Assembly (NCBI RefSeq): GCF_001922345.1 | Contig: NZ_CP018811.1 | Coordinates: 310,001 to 374,000 of the forward strand | From: Paraburkholderia sp. SOS3 | GTDB lineage: Bacteria > Pseudomonadota > Gammaproteobacteria > Burkholderiales > Burkholderiaceae | DNA length: 64,000 nucleotides | Direction: 5' to 3' | Shown here: positions 10,021 to 19,107 of the stretch, one piece after another | Layout of the letters: every line of letters starts with the position of its first letter | Position numbering within the stretch: the stretch's first letter is position 1 | Notes under the pieces: generated by a model | Databases searched by the model: none | Seen by the model: the letters and a program-made list of their open reading frames with translations, nothing else | What the model was told of the DNA's origin: nothing | Program-made: the position numbers and the translations under genes

Positions 10021-10233
10021 ATGCAAGTCGGTTCTATTGTCCGATCCGTTCATATCGCTGTGCCTGCGGGCGCACGCGGGATCGTCATGCGCATTCTGGG
10101 CGACATGGCCATGGTGGCGTGGTACGCGGGTGAGCCCGGCACGACGCAGCAGCTCAATACGGAACCCTTTTTCCTTGAAGATCTGATCGACACCGGCGAA
10201 CTCGTGCGTCCGGCAGGCGCGCCGCTGCACTGA
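10021..10233 (+). CDS. Small hypothetical protein
   Basis: This 70-residue protein opens MQVGSIVRSVHIAVPAGARG and ends in an acidic stretch. The first half reads like a small beta-barrel (alternating hydrophobic residues with Gly turns), as in SH3-like or KOW-like folds, but I do not recognise a family. The ATG has GGGGA upstream; frames starting earlier extend into AT-richer, non-coding-looking sequence. It is soluble with no signal peptide. It may share a transcript with the kinase gene 130 nt downstream. Confidence 0.6.
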   Translation: MQVGSIVRSVHIAVPAGARGIVMRILGDMAMVAWYAGEPGTTQQLNTEPFFLEDLIDTGELVRPAGAPLH

Positions 10234-10362
10234 ATCACGACGCGGTTTTCAGCGGGACGCGAGCGCGTCCCGGTGCGCCTCAGTGCGTCTTCGCGTCTCT
10301 CAGGCCTGCATGCTGCACCGCAAACGCTCGTCTTTGACGGCGGCACGGCGCACAATGCCGGC

Positions 10363-11385
10363 ATGAACGAAGACACTGAGGACATCGGGGACGGCGCCGC
10401 CGTCCCCTTCGCCCGGCTTACGCCGGAACGCGTGCTCGACGCGATCGACAGCGTGCTGGCAGGCGCCGGCGCGCGTACCGACGGACGCATGCTGCCGCTC
10501 AACAGCTATGAGAACCGCGTCTATCAGATCGGCGTCGAAGACGGCGCGCCTATCGTCGCGAAGTTCTATCGGCCGCAGCGCTGGTCCGATGCGGCGATTC
10601 TCGAAGAACATGCGTTCGTTGCCGAACTCGCCGCGCGGGAAATTCCCGCGGTGCCGGCGCGCGCGTTCGAAGGCCGCACGCTGCATGCGTTCGAAGGCTT
10701 CCGCTTCGCGCTGTTCGAGCGGCGCGGCGGCCGCGCGCCCGAACTCGAGCAGCGCGACACGCTCGAATGGCTCGGGCGCTTCATCGGGCGCATTCACGCA
10801 GTGGGCCGAACGCAGCGCTATACGGAGCGGCCGACGCTCGACATCGGCACGTTCGGCTACGAGTCGCGCGATTTTCTTCTAGCGCAAGACTTCGTGCCTG
10901 GCGACCTGCGCGAGGCGTGGCTCACGGTCGTGAATCTCGCGCTCGAAGGCGTCGAACACGCGTTCGAGCGCGCGGGCGACATCGCAGCGTTGCGCATGCA
11001 CGGCGACTGCCATCCGAGCAACGTGCTGTGGACCGATCGAGGCCCGCATTTCGTCGATTTCGACGACAGCCGCATGGGGCCCGCGGTGCAGGATTTGTGG
11101 CTGCTGCTGCCGGGCGAACGCGGCGATGCTTCGCGCGCATTGACGGATCTGCTGGCCGGTTACGAGGACTTCTGCGAATTCGAGCCACGCGAGCTGCACC
11201 TGATCGAGGCGCTTCGCACGCTGCGACTCATTCACTATTCGGCATGGCTCGCGCGGCGCTGGGACGACCCCGCGTTTCCGGTCGCGTTTCCATGGTTCAA
11301 CACGCAGCGTTATTGGGAAGATCGCATTCTCGAGTTGCGTGAACAGATCGGTGCGATGCAGGAAGGACCGCTGTGGCCCGTTTGA
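10363..11385 (+). CDS. srkA: Stress response kinase A-like serine/threonine kinase
   Basis: This 340-residue member of the SrkA/YihE family has an aminoglycoside-phosphotransferase-like kinase fold. The family opening NSYENRVYQIG is followed by a VAKFYRP lysine region, the catalytic loop MHGDCHPSNVLW and the metal-binding FVDFDDSRMG. In E. coli, SrkA counteracts MazF-related programmed death under envelope and oxidative stress. The start is the ATG at 10363; the earlier in-frame codon gives an N-terminus unlike family members. No dsbA gene is adjacent, unlike in E. coli. Confidence 0.88.
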   Translation: MNEDTEDIGDGAAVPFARLTPERVLDAIDSVLAGAGARTDGRMLPLNSYENRVYQIGVEDGAPIVAKFYRPQRWSDAAILEEHAFVAELAAREIPAVPARAFEGRTLHAFEGFRFALFERRGGRAPELEQRDTLEWLGRFIGRIHAVGRTQRYTERPTLDIGTFGYESRDFLLAQDFVPGDLREAWLTVVNLALEGVEHAFERAGDIAALRMHGDCHPSNVLWTDRGPHFVDFDDSRMGPAVQDLWLLLPGERGDASRALTDLLAGYEDFCEFEPRELHLIEALRTLRLIHYSAWLARRWDDPAFPVAFPWFNTQRYWEDRILELREQIGAMQEGPLWPV

Positions 11386-11457
11386 TGGTGGTTTGAGCGC
11401 GTTGGCCTCGGTGATCGATGGATTCGCGCGAAGCGTCTATGGGGTTGACGGACCCGC

Positions 11458-13470
11458 TTACGGCGTTTCAGCAATGACTTTCTGTGTGGACCGGGACGCA
11501 CCGTTCGCGCTCCTTTCCGTACTTGCACTCGCGCCATCGCGCGCCACACCGGGTAGCGTCGATCTGACGATCACCTGGGCGCGCACGTCGCGCCCGATCG
11601 TTTCGATGCCCGCGCGCATTTGCGCAAACTCATCCGGCGAGCACACTTCGCTGCTGAACCGTGTGCTGCCGTCGCGTGCCATCGTCACGACGTTGGTTTT
11701 CGGATCGTACTGATATGTCGAGCGGAAATCGATAAAGCGGTCTTCGGCACGCGCGGCCTCCGGCATATCGAGCACGCGGAAATTCGCCGGCAGCACGATG
11801 CGCGCGCGCTCGTGCAACTCGACGTTACGGCAGACAAACGGTTGCGTGCGCTGCCGTTCGCCGAGCCAGTAGCGCGCATCCGACTGGAAGCCGCCGACGA
11901 AGCTCGTCAAGGCGGGAATCGATGCGGCCGCGCCCGGCAGCACGAAATCTTCGAGTGTGCCCTTCATCGTGACGATCAGCGGGCCTGCGGACGCATCGAG
12001 CGCGTTCGTCGAGAGCATCGCGTTGCCGGTCAGGTTGGCCGCGCGCAACTCGCCCTGAATCGCTTCTTCGCGCTGCGCGGGCGTTTGCAGCCGCAGCATC
12101 GCGCGGCCCTGCTCGGCGGCCCAGCCCGTTGCCTGCAAGCGGTAGACGAAGTTCGCGGAGCCGTCCGGCGCGACGGTGATCGTGAGGTCGCTGCTGCGCG
12201 CCATCGATGCGGTGGCCGGCGTGTGGCCGAGCACGCCCTCGTCGACGAGGACGGTCGGCCGGTCCATGTCGGTTGACGGCAGATAGCCGAACTCGACGTT
12301 CGGCGCGGTGGAATCCGCGTACATCTGCAGGTCGGGCAGATAGGTGATGACGTGATTCAACACGCCGAATCCGGGCACCGACGGCAATGAATAGACCGTA
12401 CCGCTGTTGATCAACGCGGGTTCGTTGCGGATGCCGACGGCGCCGAGCAGCGCGCCGTAAAGCGCGACGTGATCCTTGCAGTCGCCGTAGCGCAACGCGA
12501 GAATCTCGGCCGCGCGATGCGGCACGACCGCGCCGCGCCCGACGTTGACCGCGACGTAGCGGATGTTCTTGCGCACCCAGTCGTAGAGCGTTTTCGCTTT
12601 CTCCCGCGGCGTGCTGTCGGCTTCGGTCAGCGTGCGCGCGAGACGGACGATTGCCGGGTCCGATACGCTCGGGTCGACCGCCGATGCCTTGTACGTCTCC
12701 GCAAACGCCGCATAGTCGCGATACGTCGACACCATGAGCCGGTCGCCATAGCTCACGTACGAGATCGAACCGTATTCGAGGCGCCCGAAGCGCGCCTTGT
12801 CGTAGCGGAACTCGTAGCGCGTGCGGCCGTTCTGCGTCACGGGCGCCGCTGCGCTGAAACCGCGCGCGTCCGCGTAGAGCGGCATATCGGCGGGCAAATC
12901 GTAGATAAGGCGGAAGTTGTGCGTCGGCGCGAGATCGGGCGGCGTGAAATCGCTGAAATGGCCGGGCACGATCGGGACCTGCTGTGTTTTCCGGTACTTC
13001 AAATGAATGCGTGCACCGGGTTCCACGGCGGGAAACACGATGACTTTTTCGAGGATGTCCTGGAACATCGGCGCGTCGAACGAACGCGCTTCCTGTACGT
13101 TGCGAATCTCGTCGGGCTGCACGTCATGCCGCACGCCATCGGCACTGGTCGTATATGCCTCGATCACGTCGACCTTCGCCATATTGCGATTGAACCAGAT
13201 GTAGTGCTGCGCCACACGCGCGACGCCGGCCTCGGTGTTCACGCGCAACGTCATGTCGTCGAGCTTCGTGAACGAGCCGTCCGCGTTGACAGTGAAAGTT
13301 TGCGTTTCCTGTTCGTTCACGTATGGTTCGACAGGACGAGCCGGGCTGACGGTAGAAGCGGGCGCCGGGTCGTTTGCGATGGCCGGAATGTCGGTTGCCA
13401 CGGTGCTTGCAGCACTGACGTGGCCGGACCAGCACGCAGCCGCGATGAAGACGGGCACAAGAGAACGCAT
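11458..13470 (-). CDS. DUF3857 / transglutaminase-like periplasmic protein
   Basis: This protein of about 670 residues is secreted: the first 20-odd residues form a signal peptide (VPVFIAAACWSGHVSAA). A DUF3857 domain fills residues 40-240 and a transglutaminase-like domain follows, with the Cys of YGDCKDHVALYGALL and His/Asp further on (LNHVITYLPDLQMYADST). The C-terminal third is beta-rich (DUF3858-like). A GTG six codons upstream (13488) is an alternative start; neither has a clear Shine-Dalgarno sequence. Function is unknown; such proteins are often suspected of cell-surface protein cross-linking or proteolysis. Confidence 0.82.
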   Translation of the reverse strand: MRSLVPVFIAAACWSGHVSAASTVATDIPAIANDPAPASTVSPARPVEPYVNEQETQTFTVNADGSFTKLDDMTLRVNTEAGVARVAQHYIWFNRNMAKVDVIEAYTTSADGVRHDVQPDEIRNVQEARSFDAPMFQDILEKVIVFPAVEPGARIHLKYRKTQQVPIVPGHFSDFTPPDLAPTHNFRLIYDLPADMPLYADARGFSAAAPVTQNGRTRYEFRYDKARFGRLEYGSISYVSYGDRLMVSTYRDYAAFAETYKASAVDPSVSDPAIVRLARTLTEADSTPREKAKTLYDWVRKNIRYVAVNVGRGAVVPHRAAEILALRYGDCKDHVALYGALLGAVGIRNEPALINSGTVYSLPSVPGFGVLNHVITYLPDLQMYADSTAPNVEFGYLPSTDMDRPTVLVDEGVLGHTPATASMARSSDLTITVAPDGSANFVYRLQATGWAAEQGRAMLRLQTPAQREEAIQGELRAANLTGNAMLSTNALDASAGPLIVTMKGTLEDFVLPGAAASIPALTSFVGGFQSDARYWLGERQRTQPFVCRNVELHERARIVLPANFRVLDMPEAARAEDRFIDFRSTYQYDPKTNVVTMARDGSTRFSSEVCSPDEFAQMRAGIETIGRDVRAQVIVRSTLPGVARDGASASTERSANGASRSTQKVIAETP

Positions 13471-13588
13471 GAGGTGGGGCACGCGCACGATGTCGGATTA
13501 AGCGTAGAAATAGACTGAACAGCGCGACTGCGCATGAGCGCGATGCATGCCGGAGCGCCGTACAAACCGGCATGCATCGCGCCAATTG

Positions 13589-13909
13589 CTATGCGTCGCT
13601 TTCCACCACTTCGAAGTTGGTGATCTTCACGTCCCCTTCGGGAAAGACTGCGATGATTTCCAGCTCGCCGCCGAGGCCGCGAATGTGATCGCGCAACGTG
13701 GACACATAGGTGTCCGCGCGTTGCTCGAACTTCGCAATGCTCGGCTGCTTCACATGCAGCACAAGGGCCAGGTCTTCCTGAGACATGCCGCGAGCCCGGC
13801 GCAGTTCGTGCAGCGCCATTTCCGCCATCAGACGGCGGGCTTTCTCTTCGGAGCGAGCCCGGGACTCGGGCGACATTCCTGCCCGCAGTTCAGTGAACTT
13901 CTTGACCAT
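13589..13909 (-). CDS. HigA-like XRE-family antitoxin
   Basis: This 106-residue protein has a central helix-turn-helix of the Cro/C1 type (about residues 37-75: RARGMSQEDLALVLHVKQPSIAKFEQR) and a short C-terminal beta region. It overlaps the toxin gene by 20 nt and comes second, the order typical of higBA-type loci. It is expected to neutralise the toxin and repress the operon through the inverted repeat at 14290-14307. Confidence 0.85.
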   Translation of the reverse strand: MVKKFTELRAGMSPESRARSEEKARRLMAEMALHELRRARGMSQEDLALVLHVKQPSIAKFEQRADTYVSTLRDHIRGLGGELEIIAVFPEGDVKITNFEVVESDA

Positions 13910-14267
13910 ATACCGTTTCCTCCTCTTTCAATTGCTCGATATGCTCGCCGTAAAGCGTGTCTGCGCGCGGGACGTTCCGCTGATACCAGCGGTCGTCACC
14001 GCCCTTGTTGCCACCGAGCAGCAAGATGGCAATGCGCGACGGGTCGAACGCGTACAGCACCCGATACGGCTGCCCCTCGTGCTGCACCCGCAACTCTCGC
14101 ATGTGGCCGCAACGCGAGCCGTGGATATGACTCGAATGCGGATATCGCAAATACGGACCGTATTCTTCAAGCAGCCGCACCGATGCCGCGACCGACTCCT
14201 GTTCGGACTCGTTCAAAACTTCCCACCAGTCACCGAAAGCGCTGGTGTATTCGACGTCCCAGTTCAT
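13890..14267 (-). CDS. HigB-like type II toxin (RelE/ParE superfamily)
   Basis: This 125-residue toxin opens MNWDVEYTSAFGDWWEVLNESEQES and contains RCGHMRELRVQHEGQPYRVLYAFDPSRIAILLLGG, with the conserved basic strand and core of the RelE/HigB mRNA interferase fold (DUF4258/phage-derived Gp49-like group). The start is the ATG with GGAGG about 12 nt upstream. Toxin precedes antitoxin, as in higBA. It probably cleaves mRNA at the ribosome. Confidence 0.85.
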   Translation of the reverse strand: MNWDVEYTSAFGDWWEVLNESEQESVAASVRLLEEYGPYLRYPHSSHIHGSRCGHMRELRVQHEGQPYRVLYAFDPSRIAILLLGGNKGGDDRWYQRNVPRADTLYGEHIEQLKEEETVYGQEVH

Positions 14268-14289
14268 GAGCAATATAACCTCCAAAGAA

Positions 14290-14307
14290 TATTCCGTCAA
14301 TGGAATA
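14290..14307. promoter_or_regulatory. Inverted repeat upstream of the toxin-antitoxin operon
   Basis: TATTCC and GGAATA arms separated by 6 nt lie 23-40 nt before the toxin ATG. Position and symmetry fit an operator for the HigA-like HTH protein. A further half-site-like GGAAT is present at about 14314. Confidence 0.5.
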
Positions 14308-14473
14308 AGTTGCCGGAATGTCAGGGCGCGGCAGTACCGCGACACAGAGGTCATGCTAGGGAGATCGGGACGGTAGCGACAGTCGGCCAAACGGCCAACG
14401 CTAAGGAAAGCAGAGGAAATGCAAACGGACAGCGAGCGGCACCGTGCGGCCGCTCGCAGGACACCGAGGCTCG

Positions 14474-15523
14474 CTACGCGCGTCGCTCGCTGATTTCGTC
14501 GGGAATACCGCAGGCCGTGCCCGCGTTTGCGGCGATCTCGCGGGCGGCCTTCGCGCCTTCGACCTGCAGCAGCGTCGGCAGCGACACGCCGTTTTTAGCC
14601 GCCGTCACTTCCGCGAGAATCGAGACGGCGATCTCAGGCGGCGTGCGGCTGCCGATATAGATGCCGACCGGCCCGTGCAGGCGTGCGAGTTCCGTGTCGG
14701 TCAGATCGAATTCCTTGAGCCGCTCGCGGCGCGCCGCATTGTTGCGTCGCGACCCCAGGGCGCCGACGTAGAATGCCGGCGTTTTCAGCGCTTCCATCAG
14801 CGCGAGGTCATCGAGCTTCGGATCGTGCGTGAGCGCGATCACCGCGCAGCGCTCGTCGAGCTTCATCTCGAGCACGGTGTCGTCCGGCATCGTGCGCACG
14901 ATTTTCGTGCCCGGCACATTCCACTCGTCCGTGTACTCTTCGCGCGGGTCGCAGACGGTGACCTGATAGTCGAGGCCGACCGCAATATTGCAGAGATACC
15001 GCGACAACTGCCCGGCGCCGATCACGAGCATCCGGTAGCGCGGGCCATGGATCGTGAGCAGGCGCCGCTCGTCGAAATCGACGCCGTCCGTTGCTTGCGC
15101 CGCGCCGTAGTGGACCGCGCCGCTCGCCATATCGAGCGTGCGCGCGACGAGCTTGCCGTCCTCCACCGACCGGCACAATTCCGCGATGCCGCTTTGCTTG
15201 CTCAGCGGTTCGAGCACGAGCTGGATCGTGCCGCCGCACGGCAGGCCAAAGCGGTGTGCTTCTTCGGCGCTGATGCCGTATTTCACCGCTTCCGGGTGGG
15301 TCTGTTCGATGCCGCGTTGGCGTACGCGATCGATCAGATCGTCTTCGATGCAGCCGCCCGATACCGAGCCGACCACGAGTCCATCGTCGCGTACTGCGAG
15401 CATCGCGCCCTCGGGACGCGGCGACGAGCCCCACGTCCTGACAACCGTGACCAGTAGCGCGCGGTGACCTTCGTCGAGCCAGCGTGCACTGGATTTCAGG
15501 ACTTCGAGATCCACGCTGTCCAT
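14474..15523 (-). CDS. XdhC/CoxI family protein
   Basis: This 349-residue protein is involved in maturation of molybdenum hydroxylases: XdhC proteins bind molybdenum cofactor, aid sulfuration and deliver it to the large subunit. The N-terminal XdhC/CoxI domain carries VVRTWGSSPRPEGAMLAV and GSVSGGCIEDDL, and a C-terminal Rossmann-like XdhC_C domain carries YRMLVIGAGQLSRYL. It is the last gene of the minus-strand cox-type operon and its start overlaps the CoxG-like gene by 28 nt. Confidence 0.88.
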   Translation of the reverse strand: MDSVDLEVLKSSARWLDEGHRALLVTVVRTWGSSPRPEGAMLAVRDDGLVVGSVSGGCIEDDLIDRVRQRGIEQTHPEAVKYGISAEEAHRFGLPCGGTIQLVLEPLSKQSGIAELCRSVEDGKLVARTLDMASGAVHYGAAQATDGVDFDERRLLTIHGPRYRMLVIGAGQLSRYLCNIAVGLDYQVTVCDPREEYTDEWNVPGTKIVRTMPDDTVLEMKLDERCAVIALTHDPKLDDLALMEALKTPAFYVGALGSRRNNAARRERLKEFDLTDTELARLHGPVGIYIGSRTPPEIAVSILAEVTAAKNGVSLPTLLQVEGAKAAREIAANAGTACGIPDEISERRA

Positions 15524-16092
15524 GATTTCTTCCTCTTCGGTTCGGCGCCTTCGGTGGTGGATTCCGTTGCGCCTGTCTGTTCTGCCGGGCTTTGCGCTTC
15601 AGGTGCGGCGCTGCTATCGACGTTTGCGTCGCTGGCCGTGCCGTCGCCGCCGCCCGTTACCTGCGCGCTGAAGCGCTTGAAAAATTCGCCCGCGATCTTG
15701 CGCGCGGCGCCATCGACGAGCCGCGAGCCGATTTGCGCGAGCTTGCCGCCGACCTGCGCACTCGCCGTGTACGCGAGCGTGGTGGCGTCGTCGCCGTCCG
15801 GCTCGAGCGTGACCTGTGCGTGGCCTTTGCCGAAGCCCGCCGCGCCGCCCTGGCCCTCGAACACAATCGTATACGTATGCGGCGCGTCGATGTCGGTCAG
15901 CAGCATACGCCCTTTGAAGCGCGCCTTAACGGGACCGACCGATGCGCTCATCGAGATCGCGTACGCATTCTCGCCGTCTGCGTCGATACTTTCGCAGCCC
16001 GGTATCGAGGCGCGCAGGATCTCGGTGTCGTTCAGCGCTTCCCACGCGCGCTGTTGCGAAACGGGAAGCTTATGGGTTTCGGTCAGGTCCAT
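15496..16092 (-). CDS. coxG: CoxG-like SRPBCC protein (CO dehydrogenase subunit G)
   Basis: This 198-residue protein has a START/Bet v1-like domain over residues 1-150 (the opening THKLPVSQQRAWEALNDTE is typical of CoxG) and a low-complexity Ala/Ser-rich tail ending in a basic KRKKSWTAW segment. CoxG is needed for function or membrane attachment of CO dehydrogenase in Oligotropha; recent work on related proteins suggests binding of quinone-like lipids. It overlaps coxE by 10 nt at its start and the XdhC-like gene at its end. Confidence 0.86.
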   Translation of the reverse strand: MDLTETHKLPVSQQRAWEALNDTEILRASIPGCESIDADGENAYAISMSASVGPVKARFKGRMLLTDIDAPHTYTIVFEGQGGAAGFGKGHAQVTLEPDGDDATTLAYTASAQVGGKLAQIGSRLVDGAARKIAGEFFKRFSAQVTGGGDGTASDANVDSSAAPEAQSPAEQTGATESTTEGAEPKRKKSWTAWISKS

Positions 16093-17384
16093 CGTGTGTC
16101 TCCTGCGGGTTTTGGGGTTCGCGCGGCGAGGTCGGCGGGTGCGGCCGGCCGCAGCGCTCGATGGGCCGGCTGCGTGGCGGGCGCAAGCGGCGCAAGCTGC
16201 GCGAGATCGCGGGCGAACGCGCTGAGGCTGTCGAGATTATGGACCGGCCGGTGCGCGTCCACATGCGGCAGGATCGCTTGCACGCCGCGCGCTTTCGGCG
16301 CGAATTCGCTGTAGCGCAGCAACGGATTGAGCCAGACGATGCGGTGCGCGAAGCGCCGCAGGCGGCTCATTTCAGCGGCCAGCAGATCGATCGCTTCATG
16401 ATCGAGGCCATCGGTAACGAAGACCACGGTCGCCCTGCCGGTCAGCACGCGTCGTGCCCAGCGCCGGTTGAAGTCGGCCAGCGCCGCGCCGATGCGCGTG
16501 CCGCCGGACCAGTCGACCACCTGCTCCGCGAGCGCCGCAATCGCCACATCGGGGTCGCGCTCGCGCAGCGCGCGCGTCGCGTTCGTCAGCCGCGTGCCGA
16601 ACAGGAACACCTGCAGGCGCTCGCGCGACTGCAGCAGCGCGTGGCAGAAGTACAGCACCGCGCGCGAATAGCTGCTCATCGAACCGGAGATATCGAGCAG
16701 CAGGACGAGCGGCGGCTTGCGCTCGACGGCCGCGCGATATTTCCAGACGGTCCAGTCGCCGCCCGCCCGCACCGCGTGCCGCGCGCTCGCACGCAGGTCC
16801 GCATGCGTGCCGCGCGATGCGGCTTTGAGGCGGCGTGTCGGTTCCATCGCGAGCGGCAGCCGGTGGCTGCGGATCACATGGCGCAGCGTGCGCCATTCGT
16901 CGGCGCTCAGCGTATCGAAGTCGCGGTGGCGCAGCCGTTCTTCCGCGCTGAAGGTGACGTGCGCGTGCAACTCGTGCTGTTCCATTCGCGGCGCGCGCGG
17001 CGCGTTGCGCGTGACCGGCGGACGCGCCGCGAGCGCGTCGGCGAGGCGGTTGTTGCGCTTCGGCGGCGGGATCGTGTTGCCGACTTTCGGCAGCAGCAGC
17101 GCGCGCATCTTGCCGGCCCAATCGGGATCGCGCCAGAAGAGCTCGAACGCCGCGTCGAACAGTTCGCGTTCGTCGGGCGCACGCACGAGCAGTGCGGCCA
17201 GCGCGGCTTGCACGTCGTCGCGGCGCGCGAGTCCGACGTGGCGCAATGCGTCGAGCGCGTCGACGGCCTGTGCCGGCGACATCGGCAGGCCAGCCGCGCG
17301 CAGCAGCCGCACGAAATGCACGACGTTGCGCGCGAATGCGGGAAAAGCGTGCGGTGCTTCGTCGGTATCCGGCGTGGCGTTCAT
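16083..17384 (-). CDS. coxE: CoxE-like von Willebrand factor A domain protein
   Basis: This 433-residue VWA/CoxE family protein shows the MIDAS motif DISGSMSSYSRA about halfway, then a Thr-containing strand (RTRIG-like GGTRIGAALADF) and a late VTDGLDHE. With the MoxR ATPase encoded just upstream it forms the chaperone pair needed to insert or mature the Mo-Cu or Mo centre of CO-dehydrogenase-type enzymes. It starts 6 nt after the ATPase gene ends and overlaps coxG. Confidence 0.88.
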   Translation of the reverse strand: MNATPDTDEAPHAFPAFARNVVHFVRLLRAAGLPMSPAQAVDALDALRHVGLARRDDVQAALAALLVRAPDERELFDAAFELFWRDPDWAGKMRALLLPKVGNTIPPPKRNNRLADALAARPPVTRNAPRAPRMEQHELHAHVTFSAEERLRHRDFDTLSADEWRTLRHVIRSHRLPLAMEPTRRLKAASRGTHADLRASARHAVRAGGDWTVWKYRAAVERKPPLVLLLDISGSMSSYSRAVLYFCHALLQSRERLQVFLFGTRLTNATRALRERDPDVAIAALAEQVVDWSGGTRIGAALADFNRRWARRVLTGRATVVFVTDGLDHEAIDLLAAEMSRLRRFAHRIVWLNPLLRYSEFAPKARGVQAILPHVDAHRPVHNLDSLSAFARDLAQLAPLAPATQPAHRALRPAAPADLAARTPKPAGDTRWT

Positions 17385-17390
17385 CGCGCG

Positions 17391-18278
17391 TCACTCCGCC
17401 GCGGCGATGCACTCGGCGATCTGTTGCGCGTCCATGCGCGCGAGATCGTCCTGATACTTGAGCAGTACGCCCAGCGTATCCTGCACCGATTGTGGATCGA
17501 GCTCGGTCACGCAGAGCGCGTTGAGCGCGCGGCACCAGTCGATCGTTTCGGCGATGCCCGGCGCCTTGAACAGATCCATCCCGCGCAACTGATGCACGAA
17601 GCCGACCGCATGCCGTTGCAGCGCTTCGCTCGTTTCGGGCGCACGCGCGGCGACGATCGCGAGTTCGCGTTCGCGCTCCGGGTAGCCGATCCATTGATAG
17701 AGACAGCGCCGCTTCAACGCATCGTGCACTTCGCGCGTGCGGTTCGACGTCATCACGACAAGCGGCCGCTGCTGCGCGCGCACGGTGCCGTACTCGGGAA
17801 TCGACACCTGAAAGTCCGAGAGCAGTTCGAGCAGGAACGCTTCGAACGGCTCGTCGGCGCGGTCGATTTCATCGATCAGCAGCACGCGGCGCGCGCCCGG
17901 GTTCCGTTCGTCGGGCATCAGCGCCTGCAGCAGCGGGCGCTTGAGCAGGAATTCGCTGCGATAGAGCGTGTCGCTGCCGGGCTTCTCGCCGGACGCTTCG
18001 GCGACACGCAGCGCCATGATCTGCCGCGGGTAGTCCCACTCGTACAGCGCGCTGGCCGTGTCGAGTCCTTCGTAGCACTGCAGCCGCAGCAGCGACGTGC
18101 CGAGCATGCCGGCCGCGGCCTTCGCGAGCTCGGTCTTGCCGACGCCGGGCTCGCCTTCGACGAACAGCGGCCGCTCCATCCGCAAGGCGAGAAAGAGCGC
18201 CGTCGCAAGCTCGCGGCTCGCGAAGTAGTCCTGTTCGGTCAGTCGCGCGAGCGTGTCGTCGATGGAGGCGGGTTGCAT
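17391..18278 (-). CDS. coxD: CoxD-like MoxR AAA+ ATPase
   Basis: This 295-residue MoxR-family ATPase has Walker A EGEPGVGKT at residues 41-49, Walker B LLIDEIDRAD, sensor 1 VVMTSNRTREVHDALKRRC and a C-terminal helical lid. CoxD drives maturation of the active site of CO dehydrogenase together with the VWA protein CoxE. It sits between the FAD subunit gene and coxE in the operon. The ATG at 18278 is used; the long open frame reading further upstream is only a shadow of the FAD subunit gene. Confidence 0.9.
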   Translation of the reverse strand: MQPASIDDTLARLTEQDYFASRELATALFLALRMERPLFVEGEPGVGKTELAKAAAGMLGTSLLRLQCYEGLDTASALYEWDYPRQIMALRVAEASGEKPGSDTLYRSEFLLKRPLLQALMPDERNPGARRVLLIDEIDRADEPFEAFLLELLSDFQVSIPEYGTVRAQQRPLVVMTSNRTREVHDALKRRCLYQWIGYPERERELAIVAARAPETSEALQRHAVGFVHQLRGMDLFKAPGIAETIDWCRALNALCVTELDPQSVQDTLGVLLKYQDDLARMDAQQIAECIAAAE

Positions 18279-18295
18279 GCCGCGTCGACCCGCTG

Positions 18296-19093
18296 CTATG
18301 CCTTCGCGCGTTCGACCGCGCGCGCCGCGAGGATCGGAATCAGATGAGCGCGATATTCGGCGCTCGCGTGCAGATCCGTATTGAGGCCGTCGGCCGAAAC
18401 CGTCACGGCGCGCGCCGCCGCCGGCGAGAAGTCGGCCGATAGCGCCTGTTCGAGCTCGGGCACGCGAAACACCGACGGCGCCGCGCCCGTCACCGCGACG
18501 CGCACGCCGCCTGCCTGCTTCGCGACGAACACGCCGACGAGCGCGAAATGCGACGCCGGATTCCTGAACTTCTCGTACGCGGCGCGCTCCGCGAACGGAA
18601 ATTCGACCGACACGATCAGTTCGTCCGGGGCGAGCGCGGTCTCGTACATGCCGACGAAGAAGTCTTCGGCCGTGATGCGGCGGCGATCGGTCACGACCGT
18701 CGCGTCGAGGCCGAGCACGGCGGCCGGATAGCAGGCAGCCGGGTCGTCGTTCGCGAGCGAGCCGCCGATCGTGCCGAGCGCGCGCACCTGACGATCGCCG
18801 ATGTGCGCAGCGAGATCGGCAAGCGCGGGCAGCGCGTGGCGCACGTCCTCGTTCGCCGCGACGTCTGCGTGACAGACGGCGGCGCCGATCGACAGCGTCC
18901 TGTCGCCTGCGCGGATCTGCTTGAGCTCGGGAATGCGCGTGACGTCGATCAGCTGCGAGGGCTGCGCGAGACGCAGGCGCATGGTCGGCAGCAGGCTTTG
19001 GCCGCCGGCCAGAAACTTCGCGTCGACGTCCGCGGCGAGCGCCGATACCGCGGCCTTCGGATCGGCCGCACGTTGATAGTCGAATGTGTACAT
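18296..19093 (-). CDS. coxM: CoxM-like FAD-binding subunit of a molybdenum hydroxylase
   Basis: This 265-residue medium subunit of the xanthine dehydrogenase/CO dehydrogenase family has the FAD signatures AGGQSLLPTMRLRLAQP (residues 29-45) and TIGGSLANDDPAACYPA, and a CO_deh_flav_C domain at the end. It passes electrons from the 2Fe-2S subunit to FAD and the final acceptor. A GGAGG lies in front of the ATG, and it follows the large subunit by 14 nt. Confidence 0.92.
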   Translation of the reverse strand: MYTFDYQRAADPKAAVSALAADVDAKFLAGGQSLLPTMRLRLAQPSQLIDVTRIPELKQIRAGDRTLSIGAAVCHADVAANEDVRHALPALADLAAHIGDRQVRALGTIGGSLANDDPAACYPAAVLGLDATVVTDRRRITAEDFFVGMYETALAPDELIVSVEFPFAERAAYEKFRNPASHFALVGVFVAKQAGGVRVAVTGAAPSVFRVPELEQALSADFSPAAARAVTVSADGLNTDLHASAEYRAHLIPILAARAVERAKA

Positions 19094-19107
19094 GTGGGCT
19101 CCTCCGC

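Noticed and set aside
16500..17000. Long plus-strand open frame (about 800 codons) opposite the coxE/coxD genes
   Set aside because: It is an Arg/Ala-rich antisense shadow typical of high-GC genes; the minus-strand frames carry clear VWA and AAA motifs.
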